From positions 2,668,001 to 2,732,000 of the forward strand of contig JAQFVV010000112.1 of assembly GCA_028023455.1 (NCBI GenBank): DNA of 64,000 nucleotides, read 5' to 3'. Under the pieces are notes generated by a model. The model saw nothing but the letters and a program-made list of their open reading frames with translations, made no database searches and had not been told where the DNA came from. The stretch's first letter is position 1. Every line of letters begins with the position of its first letter. Made by a program: the position numbers and the translations under genes. The stretch comes from Epiperipatus broadwayi (Eukaryota > Onychophora > Udeonychophora > Euonychophora > Peripatidae). Of the stretch, positions 24,201 through 39,200 are shown in pieces.

Positions 24201-27200
24201 CTTTTATCTGTTTTCCAATTTGTTATATAATAATAAATCAACAGTTGATAGTTTGAAAAAGGCTGAAACTTAGTAATGGCAACTTTGTTGTTATATTAAT
24301 CAACCCAGCTTGCAATTTCAAATATTAATTCAGACGAAGTTCTAATGATATAGGTTTTCAAATATATAACGCTGACAGTATAATGTATTCGTGGACTAAT
24401 GAAGTCCAAAAACTTAATTTGCAAAGCAAATCCCCAAAGAATCATTTGAATATACTTGCAAATAATGCCCATCAAGTGATCACTTTTATCTGACCTCAAA
24501 TGTATTTAAATGATTCTCTGGAGATCTGGCCTGCAAATTAGCTTAGTAATGCCTTTGAATTCGATTGTTCCATGGATATGTTATATTATCAGCGTTACAC
24601 ATTTAAGAAGCCAAAAAAGTTTTGTGAGTTTGTCAAAAATTGTTATATATATATGTTAAATGCGGTTTTGAATTTTCCCATAGGTAAAATAATCACAGTT
24701 ATGAGTAATATTTGGTATCTAAAATTTCTTGTTGATGTTTCATTAATTATTTTTATTATTTTAAATACCATGCATAGTCACAAAAATGATCAGACTGCCC
24801 ATCTATTGATGTTTTCTGCATGATCTTTTGCCCTTTCTCACACCTTGATAAGTCCAAAAGAACATTTGACATATTTTTTCCATGAAAATATTCAAGTTGC
24901 CATATGCATCAATGTTTAAAAAATAATTTTGGGATGATTTATTTATTTATAACATTGACTACCTGAGAAGTTATGTGGTGCAATAATATTTGTTTTTCTC
25001 AACTCTGGTATTTTATGCCAAATCTAGAGTTATTCTTTGATCAAACTTAGAAAGAAAACATATTTTGAGAAAAGTTCTGCAAACTATCTCTCACCTGGTG
25101 TATGGAGTAGAAAAATTATTGATGCAGTTTGATTATGAGAAACTTAAACAGGTCAGATATATTAAAATATGTTTTTCAGGTCTCAAAAGCAGTTTAGTTA
25201 TAATAATAGAATGTGTGTATATATATAAATTAATAAATATCTTTATGAGAAGTGTTCATAATTTTCTATTATTTAATGATGCTGAGGTGTTTTTTAAATT
25301 TATATTTCAGATGTCCATCAATTATTATTTATGCAAATTTGTTACAAATACTCTCATATTTGGTAGCAAATGAAAATTTTGCTCATATGAGATAATAATC
25401 GTATACAATTTACCTCATATTTTGTGTTAAATAAAAATAAAATTAATATTTGCTCTATTTTCTGATTTTTATTTCATTATTGGAAGGAAAATAATTTGAA
25501 ATCAATAATGAAGTTTTATATGCTTTCAAGCTTTTTTTTTTTTTTTTTTAATAAGAAAAATCGTAGTAATACAGATAATAGCTTCAATATTTTTACATTC
25601 AATCTAAAATATATTTACTTCTTGGCTTAAACACTTTTTTTTAGATATTGATTTACAAGTTTTTTCAATGAAAATGGATAGCTTCTGATCAGTTAGATTA
25701 AATTCGAGAAATGTATGTGCCATATTTTTTTATTTATTTAAAATAAAAATGATTTATAAAAAAGTTGCAAATCAGACACCTTATTTTGAATGGTTCTTGT
25801 TGGATAACAATAAAACTTCAATTTTTGACCAATGTGTAAGCTGTGATGAAAGGTAAATCTTATAATAGTCAATCAGACACATTTCCAAAATCAAGGTTGA
25901 ATGACAAAAAATTACAGATTACAAGAATATTCTTGTAATATTATTGCAGACAAGAATTAGAAGACTTGAATAAACAACAATTTTGCATAAAATAAGATTA
26001 GCAATTGTTACTAAAGTGAATAGGGCAACATTTGCTTCATATTGCACCTGATGCCCGAATGATTCTGCAAAAAAAAAAAATTACCATTTTTTTTGGAGAG
26101 CATTTAGGGAACTTTTTAAAATTGAAAAAGATTCAATAATAAGTCAAATGTGAAAACTGTGTCAAGGAACTTTTTTGAAGTCTTTTGCATCTAGATCTTA
26201 GAATCTAATGCAACCCTCCAGCAGCCACCATTTATCTCTACTTAACTACAAAACTATGAGTCTTAAATTGAAAACACAATATTTTCAATCCAAGCTCATT
26301 AGCTTATATAGTCATATAGGTCTGAACTCAGTTCAGTACCTATACATTTTGGTGTCTTTGGTTCAGACCTACATGACTATATAAGCTAATGAGCTTGTAT
26401 TGAAAATTTTATTGTGTTTTCAATTTAAGACTCGTAGTTTTATAGTTAAGTAGAGATAAATGGTGGCTGCTGGATGGTTGCATTAGATCCTAAGATCGAG
26501 GTGCAGTGCTATCAGATTCAAGGCTCCTCACTGACAAAGGCCACAAGCCAGAAACTAATCTGGGGATATTGGGTGAGTAGCCACTAGATGAGGATTTTAT
26601 GCACAAACCTTCTGGCATCCATTGATTACTCTGGCTTATACTGAGTGGCAATACTGTATGGAGAATTTTGCTTGATTACTGGATCTTTTTATGTTAATAG
26701 ATAACAATAAATTCTTTCATTATACCTTTAAGTCATTACCAGTGCATTTTGTTTACAGATATTTCTTATCAAAAATGTATGTTTTACTTGTTGAGATCAT
26801 TTTTACACGATTAAGCAGGTAATCAGAAGCTACCTCAATATTAAGACAAACATGTATTTGTCTTGTGTGATTTAGTACAGCAATATAGAGTAATGACTTG
26901 AGAGATATAAAGGTTCTTGAATTCATTTTTAACCAAATAGGGTAAAAAAATGATTGCGGTTTGGCAATTGAATTGAACCATTGCTCTCAATTTGCTACTT
27001 GGGTGCTTGATTGTCACCTGATTTTACTGTTAGATTTATAGGAAACAGACAAAATTTATATGTTGTATTGAAGAATATCCCTCTTCAAATCATAATTTCA
27101 CAAGATTGAATTTTCCTGGTGCAGGGGTAGAAATTATCATTACACCTTTTTGAATGAAAATAAAGTTTATTTAGAGGTACAGTTTAAAATATGACAATAG

Positions 27201-30200
27201 ATATTTAGATATCTTGATGATTTTTTTAAATGTTACAAACATGTCATCTAATTTTTGAAATATAATAAAAAATATTCATAGAAACAAAACATTGTTTTAG
27301 TTAAGAAAAATGCAAAGTTTTTATTTGTGTATATGTTTTAAATTATTTTATTGCTATGAAATTAAAGATTGTGATACAAGTTTTAAATATGGAAATATTA
27401 AAATAAATTGCTTTAAATGGGCAGCAATCAATGGCAGACTACCACCAATGTTGATGAACTATTATGGTTTGGTTGTAATGTAGTATTTTGTTATTTAATT
27501 ATCTGAATCTATCTTTGTAAAGAGAATTTAAAACCAAAGAATATTTTTATAGTGATTAATTTTTGTTCATTAATTATTGCAGTAATAATCGGTATTTTTA
27601 TTTTCCAGATAAATTTATACCGTTTAAAACTCCACTGGATTCTAAATATGATGATCAAATTTCAGAAGTATACCGTTTTCCTCCTTCCATGTTTTTGGAC
27701 TGCATGCATAGTCAGAAAGTAAGTTTTTTTTTGTTGTTATAATTATTATAGTAAAAAGTAGTGATGTGTGTGTTTTATGCTAGCATAATATATATAGTGT
27801 AACGACATGAAGAATAGAGGTGAATCTATGAGGGGCAGAGATTAGCAGAGAACTAAATATAAGTTCACCAGCATTACACAAAAGTAATAATCGTTTGTTA
27901 TCATGAATGGTCAACAATTAAAAATAAATCAACAGTAAATTTAGTGATTGGATTTGAAATGGGTCTACTATAGACTAGGCTAATTATTTAGCCTATGCCA
28001 AACTTATGACAGCAATATAATAATAATTTGGATGCACATACTTAAAAGTGTTAATCCATACTAGGATACTAAAACATGCTGATCATCCTCAGTGTTCTTG
28101 CCACTTAGTATCATTAATGCACTGGCTAACTATAAACTTAATTTTTAAATAAATAATTAAAATGAAATGCAGTGCATAAATTTTAAAGGATATACTCTTT
28201 GTGCCATCCAGCATCATCATCATCTGGATGTCCATAAAACTAAACATAAACCTCTTTTATATAACAGAGCATTATATATGAATCGAGCTCTGTGAGTAAA
28301 AGCTCTATAGCTATTACTGTGATCAAGAAATATAATACAAACATATTTTAGGATTAAATAAATTCACTGGAATAACTTTACCAATGAAATATAAATTTAT
28401 TAATTAAAAATAATAAAGTGAAATTAAGATCTGAACTATCAAACATCACATGATCATCATTCTTTACGCTTCACAAGCTGTTTTTCACAGAGGCAAAACT
28501 CTCCATACAGTAGCATCACTCGGTGCAAGCCAGAATAATCAGTGGATGCAGAAAGGTTTGTCATAAAATCCCTATCTAGTGCCTACTCATCCAATATCCC
28601 CATACTAGTTTCTAGCTTGTGGCTTTCATCAGTGAGGAGCTTTGGATCTGAGAGCACTGCACCTAGATCTTAGGATCTAATGCAATTCTCCAGCAGCCAC
28701 CTTTTACTTTTTTTAGCTAACTATAAAGCTTTGAGTCCAAAATGAAAACACAATAATGTTTTTAAGTATGTTCTTAGTTAGTATAATTGTATAGATCTGA
28801 ACTCAGTTCAGCATCCATACTTTTTGTGTCCTTGGTTCTTTAATAACCACAGTTACTATAATCCTATCAATCAGGATTGGTATTAAATGATCAATCATTA
28901 CCTAATCATCATTCTTTATGCTTATACAATCTGTTTTTCACAGAGGCAAAATTCCATTACAGTAGCACCACTCAGTGCAAGCCAGAGTAATCACATTATT
29001 GTGTTTTTATTTTGGACTCAAAGCTTTATAGTTAGCTAAAAAGTAAAAGGTGGCTGCTGAAGGGTTGCATTAGATGTAGTGATCTCAGATCCAAGACTTC
29101 TCACTGATGAAAGTCACAAGGCACTAGATAGGAATTTTATGCACAAATCTTTCTGCATCCATTGATTACTCTGACTTGCATTGAGTGGCGCTACTATATG
29201 GAGAGTTTTGCCTCTGAAAATTAAGGTCTGCTGAGTATGTCATAAATATAAATTCGACATTCTGATTTTTGATTAATACAAAAAGAAATAAGCTATCACA
29301 TGTGTGATTTATCAATATGTCAGTAGGTTTACATAAAACATATATAACAACATACAGGCATATCTGTATAAAATAAGAACATATTTGAATTGTCATAAAT
29401 CTTTAAATGAAATTCATTTTTATAATACATAATAATTAATTTAACAATTGATGTTTACATGACACATATCTACATAAATCAGCACAGATGTGCTGTATAA
29501 AACATTCTGTTCATTTTTAATTATACATAAGTAATAATCTATTTAATATATGTTTGGGTACCCATTCACATGTGAACACACACAGGTATTTATATCCTAG
29601 TGATATTTTTTAGTTAACAAAAAACTTATTAAAAATATTATATTTTCACCAACCAATTAATACATTATCAAAACATATACATAACCAATGCATATATCAT
29701 CATCATCAACCATTATCAATCCACTGCAGGATGAAGGTCTCTCCAAGTTTAATCCATCTTCTCCGATCTTTAGCTTCTCTTCTCCACAATACCCCTGCAC
29801 ATTTTCTTATTTCATCCATCCATCTCACATGTGGTCTCTTTCTGGGTCTTTTACAATCTCTTGGAATCCAGTTTAAAATTTCAATTGTCCATCTATTATC
29901 ATCTCTTCTAGCAATATGTCCAGCCCAACTCCATTTCAATCTTTTAATTTTTTCAATAAGGTCAGTAACACCTGTTTGTTGTCTTACCCATACATTGCGT
30001 TTTCGATCTCTTCTTGTTACTCCCAACATACATCTCTCCATACTCCTTTGAGTGGTCTGAAGTCTCTGTATTGCTCTTCTATTAAGTGTCCAAGTCTCAG
30101 ATCCATAAGTAAGAACTGGTAAAACACATTTGTTAAAAACCATCCTTTTCAAACACATAGGCATATTTCCTTTTAATATCAAGTTATTTCTACCAAAAGC

Positions 30201-33200
30201 ACTCCAACCAAGTTTAATTCTATGATTAATTTCCTCCATTATGTTTCCATCTGTATTAATAATCTGACCAAGGTATTTGTAACTGTTAACTTCTTCTAAT
30301 TCTTCATAATCAATCTTTATTTTCATATTTTGAGCAAATCGATTAAACATTACTTTAGTCTTTTTAACATTTATCTTTAGTCCTACTTTTCTACTTTCAT
30401 CTGCTAACTCCTGCAACATTTCCTGCAGCTCTGAAGCATTATTTGCAAAAACAACTACATCATCTGCGAAATCTAAATGACTTAAATACTCTCCATTTAC
30501 TTTCACTCCTTTAGTTTCCCATTTTAATCCACAAAATACTTCTTGCAGCACTGCTGTAAAGAGTTTTGGAGATATGGAGTCACCTTGTCTTACACCTTTC
30601 TCAATGTTGATTTTTCCAGTATCATTATGTAATCTAATTGTTGCTGTTGCATTTTTATAAATATTCTTTAAAATATGACAATATCCTGGATCTATACCTT
30701 GATGATCCAATGCTTTAATCACTGAAGAAATGTGTATAGAATCGAATGCCTTTTCATAATCTACAAATCCAAAACATAATGACAACTCATATTCGTTTGT
30801 CCTTTCTATGACTTCTCTCAATACCTGGATATGATCTATTGTACTAAAACCACTTTTAAATCCAGCTTGTTCTCTTGGTTGGTGGAAATCCAAAGTTCTC
30901 TGTAGACGAGTTGTAATTATCTTGGTAAAAATTTTATATAAAACTGATAAAAGGCTGATAGGTCTGTAATTTCTAATATCTTCTTTATCACCTTTTTTAA
31001 ATATTAATATTATTACTGCATTCTTCCAATCTTCCGGTACATCTTTATCATTTAGACATTTGGTATATAACTTTGCTAAAATTGTTTCTATTTCTTCACC
31101 TGCTTCTTTTAATATATCAATTATAATTCCATCATTTCCTGGAGCCTTTCCTTTCTTCATACATTTAATTGCATGTCTCACTTCTTCATTTAAAATTCTG
31201 GGCAATTCGGAAGATGTAATAGATATAGGAGGTACTTGTTCTTTATTACTATATAATTCTTGATAAAAATCTTCTACCAATTTCATGATGTCATCTCTCT
31301 TTTTAGTAATAATTCCATCTTTTTTTCTTATTGCAGATATAAATTTCCTACCAATACCAAAATGTTGTTTAACATTTTTGAGACTTTTATTTTCTTCTAC
31401 AGCTTGCCTTGCTATTTCACAGTTATACTTTCTTATATCATTTTCAACTCTTTTCCGTACCATTTTACAAAATTCGAGATATTCAATTCTTTTTAATACA
31501 TCATTTTTGTATATCTTCATATTCCTTCTTTTCTTCATAAATTCTCTAGTCTCAGTAGAAATTTTATTAGTCAATTGCTGCTTTTTTCTACCAGCTATGT
31601 TTGTTGCAGTTTTTAAAAGTGTATCAGTTATTTTCATATTAATTTCATTCAAATCTGAATCATGTTCAAAATCTCCTAACACTTGAAACCTATTTGTAAG
31701 TTCTAATTTAAATTCATTAGAATGTTTCTGAAGATTAGGAATATCAACTGTAAATATTGTTTTTCTTAATAATTTTTGTCTCTCTAGTTTTACATTAACA
31801 CGTAACTTACACCTTACTAATCGATGATCACTTCCTGTGTTAAATTTATTAAGAACATTACAATCTTGAAATATGTATTTTCTGTTAGTCAAAATATAAT
31901 CCAATTCTGCTGTACCTTCATTTGGATGCTTCCATGTCCATTTCCTTTTAACATTTTTCTCAAAAAATGAATTCATAATATAAAGTTTTTCTTTTTCTGC
32001 AAACTCCACAAGTCTATGTCCTCTCTCATTTCTATTACCATAACCAAAATTACCTACAGCAATTTCATCTTTCATTTGTCTACCAATTCTAGCATTAAAG
32101 TCTCCCATAACAATTTTAAAATGTTGTTTACTCTGATCAAAAGCCTTTTGTACATCCATATAAAAATCTTCTACTACTTCATCACTATGAGAACTTGTTG
32201 GGGCATAAACCTGAATTATCTGCATTTGGTATCTGCTATTAAGTTGTATAACTAATCTTGCCACTCTGTCCGATACACCATCAATCTCCACAATATTGTT
32301 CTTCCACTTTTTATTTATAATGAATCCTACTCCACTTGTATTTCCAATATGTGTGCCTTTATAATAGAGTATATGTCCACTTTTTAAATCAATTGTTTCT
32401 TCTCCTTTTCTTCTAACTTCACAAAGTCCAATAATGTCCCATTTAATATAAGACAGTTCTTCTTCTAATTCTTGCAATCTTCCTTCACTTGAAAGTGATC
32501 TGCAGTTGTAAGTACCTAAATAAAAAGTCGTCATCAAATGGCAGCCTGGGTCCGCAATCAGGGGATTCTTAGCACCCTCCGCCTTCGGCCACCAACCGCT
32601 GCCTTGGTTGGTGACTTTACAGCCTCCTGGGAATAAGGGCCATGCTTTATTTTTGTCTGTCATAATTGTATATATGTATTGGAAAAATATTTATCATTTA
32701 CACAAACATTCATTCTGCCTTATCAGGCACTGAGAAGAAAGACCATGGTGTTTCTTGATCTTAAACTCAGAGGTAAAAAGCCAATAAACTCACCACGCTG
32801 GCTAATGCGTGTTGGTGAGCAGCCCATCCATATTCGTATACTATATGAATAATCACATAGTAATAACAGCTGCAACGACAAGAACGTATGGAGTGGACAT
32901 TAGGAATTTGCCCTGCTCGGTTCTTTTTTTTATCAAAAAATGCATATATATATGCATATATTTTTTCACTAATTTAGTCATTGGCTCACTATTTCCAATT
33001 GTAAATATTTTTTTTTTCCTTTTTCCAAAAAAAAAAAATATTACTTCTATGACAGTCCTTTATAAAGTATTTCTTTTCTTTTTTCAGGTTACCCCTAATT
33101 AATTGGAAATGTCTTTAAAAATACTCCAGGAAGGTTTTTTTTGTTCCCTAATTTAGAAAGACTTTTGGAGTTGACTTTTTTTTACTTTTAAAATAAAATA

Positions 33201-36200
33201 GTTTATAAATCAATCTTTTGTTTTTAGACTTATAATTCAAGCAAAAATTATATACTTGTTTTATGTCCAAATTAGAGATTTTAACAATTTATTATTTTCA
33301 CTAAAGAGTTTCACTTTTAATAAATAAATTGGAAACGGTTATTTATTATTTTCTTTCATTACTCTAGTTTTAGTTGAATAATTTAGTCAAAAATTATAGG
33401 CTAGCTTATTGTCATTTTCGGGCAAGGTATAATCCAGGTAACTTCTGATGTTCAATCGCCTCCATTTAGTCTAGAATTTAATAGACTTCATGCATTCTAT
33501 CTAATACACAATATAGGCTATGGAGAACAGAGAAAAGCAGGCCTTTTACTTTCATGTGAATCTAAACTCTACCATTGCGAACTAGCAATAGCTGATTTAC
33601 ACTGTCTTGCCTTTATTTATAGTAACTCTGTATAACTCTAAAAAACTCTCCCTTATCTTTTTTTTCAACCTTTTTATAAACAGAGTGGGGAGAAAAACAG
33701 TAATTAAAATTAAATTTTCTTTATTTTTATTGAAAAAAAGTTAATGTCTCTTTTAAATTCAATTTAATCCTTTCAAAAATAACTTTGTAAGATTTTTATC
33801 AAAATATATTAAACAAGTTTAATTAAAAAAATTTCCTTAATCAAAATAGATTTTAATTTCAAAATCAGAATTAATAAAATATTAAAACTTATTAAAATGT
33901 TTAATTTATAATAAATTTTTTTAAATTCAAAATTATTTAATCCTTAACTGTTGTTCCAGTGTAATATAGAAAATACCAAAAAAACTTTTTGTCTGTGTTT
34001 ATTTCTACTTTTTTAAAACTATATATATATATAATGTAATATATTGAGCATGCTAATAGTTCTAAACAAGCTTTTTCAGTAAATGCTGTAAGAGAAAGCA
34101 TTTAAAATCTCTATTTAGAATTATCTCTATCCCCAAACTGGTTTTGAGCTAAGGACTATCGTCAGTGAGGCACTAGGACATTCAGACATTAAATTTAAAA
34201 TAGAAACTCAAGCTCAGCAATTATCGAATACTTAAATATTAAGTAGAAAATCTGAAATTTGCAGATATACTTAAATAGCTATATACACCATTTATTAATA
34301 GCCTTAGCAATATAAGATTGTCAAAGCCTCAAAAACCAAACTATAATACTAAGGAAATCAAATCATACATCACATGAATTAATTTACTAAGCTTGTATTT
34401 ACAAATGTAATATAATGAGTGTGCCAATTGTTCTAAACAAGCTTTTTCGATAAATGCCGCAAGAGAAAGCATGTAAAATCTCTATCTAGAATTATCCCTA
34501 TCCCTAAACCGTTTTTGGCTAATGGCTCTTGTCAGCGAGGCACTAGGACATTCAGACACTAGATCTAAAATACAAACTCAAGCATAACATTTATCATATG
34601 CTTAACTATTAAGTAGAAAATCTGAAATATTCAAACATCTATATGTCTTAAAATCCAGCTGTCTAACTTAAATAGCTATATGAGACTGAACAAAATTCAG
34701 ATACACCACATATTACTAATATATTGAACCGGGGTGGGATGTTTTATATATATTGATCACTGAGGGAGTAAACGAAATCTATATACTTTTATTTTTTTAT
34801 AAAATAACTTTATGAAATATAACTTGTAAAACTTTTATACAAAATATGATACACTTATAACTTATATATAGGCAGAGAAAATAATGCCTAGAAGGCACCT
34901 GTGACCAAGCCAGAGCTATATATATAACTGTGACCACTTTTGAAGGACACAGATTTTTCGGCTGCATGAATTCAACACCTATCATTCAAAGCACTTTTTT
35001 GTTTCGGAGTAAACCCCGGGTGCCAGTCAGTTCCACACTTTGAATGATTGGCAAACTAATTCAGCGCCTAAGATATTCCAACTAGCTCAATCAAAAGGAT
35101 AATATAATATACAGTACTTTATTTAGTGGTAAAAGAATTGACCGACAAATATTAAGCTTAAAGATAATTTATTTAACTAAACATTTATTATTTTAATTTT
35201 AACTACTTTTTTAAATCTTAGCTGACATAAACAATGGTATTTTTATATAATGACCATGCATACACTCTGAATTCATACACTAAAATAGAATATAACAAAA
35301 GCATTAAATAATACATGGCATTTAAAAACACGCACATCAATAGTTCTTTATGCATGCTATAGAGTTCATTTATTAACTGACTCTGGGAGGCTTCAAATTA
35401 TTGCAATGGCTACTTTAATATCAGAAATGGAAATAATAAAAGTTACTCATTAACTATAGGATTTGAACGTTGACTTCTTGCTGGTTGTTGCTTCACGTGA
35501 AAATATTTCCAACCGGTTGGATTCGAGGTTTTTGTGGAGGTTTCTATGCTTATTATCTCGTGGCACTATTTTTTAAGACAGTTCGATAACCCTAGCGGTT
35601 TTTAAGTTGTTAGGCAGGCATCACTTTTTCTGGGCAAATTGGCTGTTTCCATCGGACTCAGGCTGGAGAAAAGTCGTATGATTCCAGTGGCTGTTAGCAC
35701 TGCATTGTCCTGGTAAAACTGATTGACTGAACTGATTGAAGAACTGATTTAATATGATTGTGATCTTAACTGATAGATTGAACTCAACTGATTGTGAATT
35801 CAACTGATTGATCGATGAAAAACCGAACTATTTATGTGATGACTTGTTGTATTCATTATTTTTAATAGAACCATATTTTATTTATAATAATGAGCTAGTC
35901 ATAAATTAAATTTATTAGCAAAATGAATGAGTTGAGTATTCTAGTTGGAACCCTAATTATTTATTGTGAACCTAAGTGTTATTATATTTTAATTTAATAT
36001 GTTTCTTATAGATAATTATTAGAAAATATTAATTTTATTAGATACTGGATGTTAGTGGTGTATCTTTAATTAGTCTTAATATTAATTGACATAGTAGTCA
36101 TTGTTTATGTTATTTGACTGTAGCATAATATAGTTATATCCTAGTTAGCCGGATTCTTTAATTTTAGTTTTCCTTTGATAAGGGTACAGTACATATGACA

Positions 36201-39200
36201 CATGTGCTGTAAACTAAAAAATTAAAATGTAAAATATTAATTTATTTATTTTTTAATATTTTTTTGAATTGTAAACTAAAATCACGGATATGGAAATTAT
36301 GGATATAGCGAGCTACTGTATCTATATTTATATTAGTTTATCAGATCAGGAGCCTGTTAACATTGATGTCAGTATCATATTGTATGGACTCGATACCTAT
36401 AATGCGAGTAGATTAACTTCTTTTAGTGGTTGCCACTATAATGTCATTTGATGCTTTAACTTATGCGATATGATATAAACAAAAACTGCTCTTGTTTATA
36501 TTCCTTTAGTGTTGTTTAGTAATTGTTATCTTGTGCTTTTTTTGATGCCTTTGTTAGTATGCCTTATAGTGCTGTGTTTGTGATTTGTCTTCATTCATAG
36601 TAAATCGCTTTGTCTTTTTAAGGCTAACACTTTAACTTATACAGCTATACTTATTTACAATGATTAATCAGTTTTATTCTTTACTGGAATTTTTTTTTGA
36701 TAGGATTATGGTTTTAATATACAGCTCATAATTTTATCAGTTCGGTAAATTGTCAGCGATATGAGATATGTGTAAATTCATTTTAAATGATTCTTTAGGG
36801 ATTTGACTTGTGAATTATCATAGTCATGTTTTCAGATTTGTTGTTTCCTGGATATATTTTTATCAGTACTTTTTGGTGCAGATAACAAAAACTTATCCAG
36901 CAAACAACTGAAAACATGACATATTTAATAAAGTCATAATTCATGTATTACATATTTATTAAAGCCGTAATTCATTTATAGACTTGTTAAAATTGTTAAG
37001 TATATATATTTTGAAATATTAGGAGCTTGTTTATATTAGTATAATTATTTATTAATACCTTGCTATTATGTGATAGGCAATTCAAAATTTTTTAAAAATA
37101 ATAACACTCCTTGCTGAAAAATTGATCATCGTAGAGTAGAAGACGCAAGTTAAAAAACAAAATGTCAAAATACATTATTAAGAAATTTGTTTATTCTTCT
37201 TTGGCATTTATTATTAGTTTTGTTTATTCAAAACAATATTTTAAATTAATATTACACATTGGAATTAATATTTCTTTTATACTCACCATTTTTTTTTTGT
37301 TTTGTTTCCAAAATGATCCAGATACATAAAATATGAAAATAATATGCACAGCTACTTGAATATTAATTTCTTTTTTATGTTGCAGTTCTTTTATATAATC
37401 ATTATCGAGTCTAAAAATATGTACTGTGGGTGAAAAATAAATTCTAAAAATGTTCATAACAATTGGTGAATTGTAAATTATATTACACTTTCAAAAATAT
37501 TTTACAATTTAATTACAAACTTCACTTCATACTATTCCATTATAGTATATCTATTTTTTAAAAATGACATTGAAAATATTTTAAATCAGAAATATATGTA
37601 TATACCATTTATTAAGTACCAGATAATTGGAAGAATGCAGTAGTAATATTGATATTTAAGAAAGATTATAAAAAAAATATTAGAAATTATATGTTGATCT
37701 TTCGTTTCTGTACAAAATTTTTATACTTGTCTACAGCGAACTTTGGATGTAACCAATCAAAAGAACAAGTTGGATTTAAAAGTGATTTAAGTACTGTGGA
37801 TCACCTCCAAGTATTGAGATTTTCTAAAATGGTTCAATGAATATAAATTGCCATTATGCTTTGGATTTGTAGATTATGAAAAGGCATTTGATTCTATAAA
37901 CGTTTCTATAGTGATTAAAGCATTGAATCATCATGATATAGACCCATGTTATATTTTGAAGAACAATTATTGAAATGCAGCAGCAGTGATTAGATTACAT
38001 GATACTACTAAGAAAGTTAATATTGATAAGAGTGTATAATAGGTTGATTTCATATCTCAAAAAAGCAATTTTAAATGAAATATTTTTTGGATTAAAATGG
38101 GAAACTAAGAAAATAGAAATACATGAATCATTTAATTCATCTAGATTTTTCAGATGATGTTGTAGTTTTTTTTTTTAAATAATGCTTTGGAGCTTGACTA
38201 TTTATTACAAGAATTAGTAGAGGAAAGTAAGGAACTAAGTCTAAAGTAGTGTTCTATGGATTTTGTCAGAAAAAGAAATTGAGGATTGACCCCCAGAATT
38301 AGAAAAAATTACTAATTACAATATTTGGTCAGATTATTGATATAGTTAGAAACATAGTGGATGAAAATAATCATAGAATTAAACTTGGATGGAGTCCCTT
38401 TGGTAGGAATAATTGAAATTTAAAGGAAAATATGCATATGTGATTGAAAAGGAAAGTGTTTTAATAGATGTGCTTTATTAGTTGAAGCAGTACAGAGGCT
38501 TTAGGCCACTGAATGAAGTATGGAAAGATGTATGTTAGGAATAACAAGAATAGAATGGAAATGAAATAGATGAATGAGAGAACAAACTGGTGTTATTAAT
38601 ATTATTGAAGAATTAAGAAACTGAAATGGAACTGGGCTGGACATATTGCTAGAAGCAATGATAATATAGACAATTGAAATTATAAATTTGAACCCAAGAG
38701 ATTGTAAAAAACCTAGAAAGAGACTATATGTGAGCTGAATGAATGAAATTAAGGTGTTTTGTGGAAAAAAGAGACTAAGAATTATAGAAATTGAATTAAA
38801 CTTGAAGTGACTTTCATCCTGCAGTGGATTGATTGTGATTGGAAATGATGATTATAAATTATATATAATCTTTTTTTAACAATTAAATTTTTTAAATAAA
38901 TGCATTTTATCCTTTTTCTTATGAACTACAAGTGTTTAAACTCAGCTAAGTATTTTTTTTAAATACTTCTTTTTAAAAACTCTTATAACAATTAATCATA
39001 TTAATTTTATCATTTGAACCCTTTTCACCTTCATTTATTTGTATTCCTGTAAATCTTTCTTTACATTTTACAATATACATTCATAAAATTATTACAAATA
39101 TTGTATTCACTTTTATTAGTCTTAGTAAATAATTAAAAATAATTTTATTAGACTTTATTATTATTGATAATTAAATAAAATTTGAGATTTATTATTTCTT

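Noticed and set aside
30000-32260. Several + strand ORFs of 60-133 codons opposite the RTE ORF
   Set aside because: They are antisense shadows of the long retrotransposon frame.
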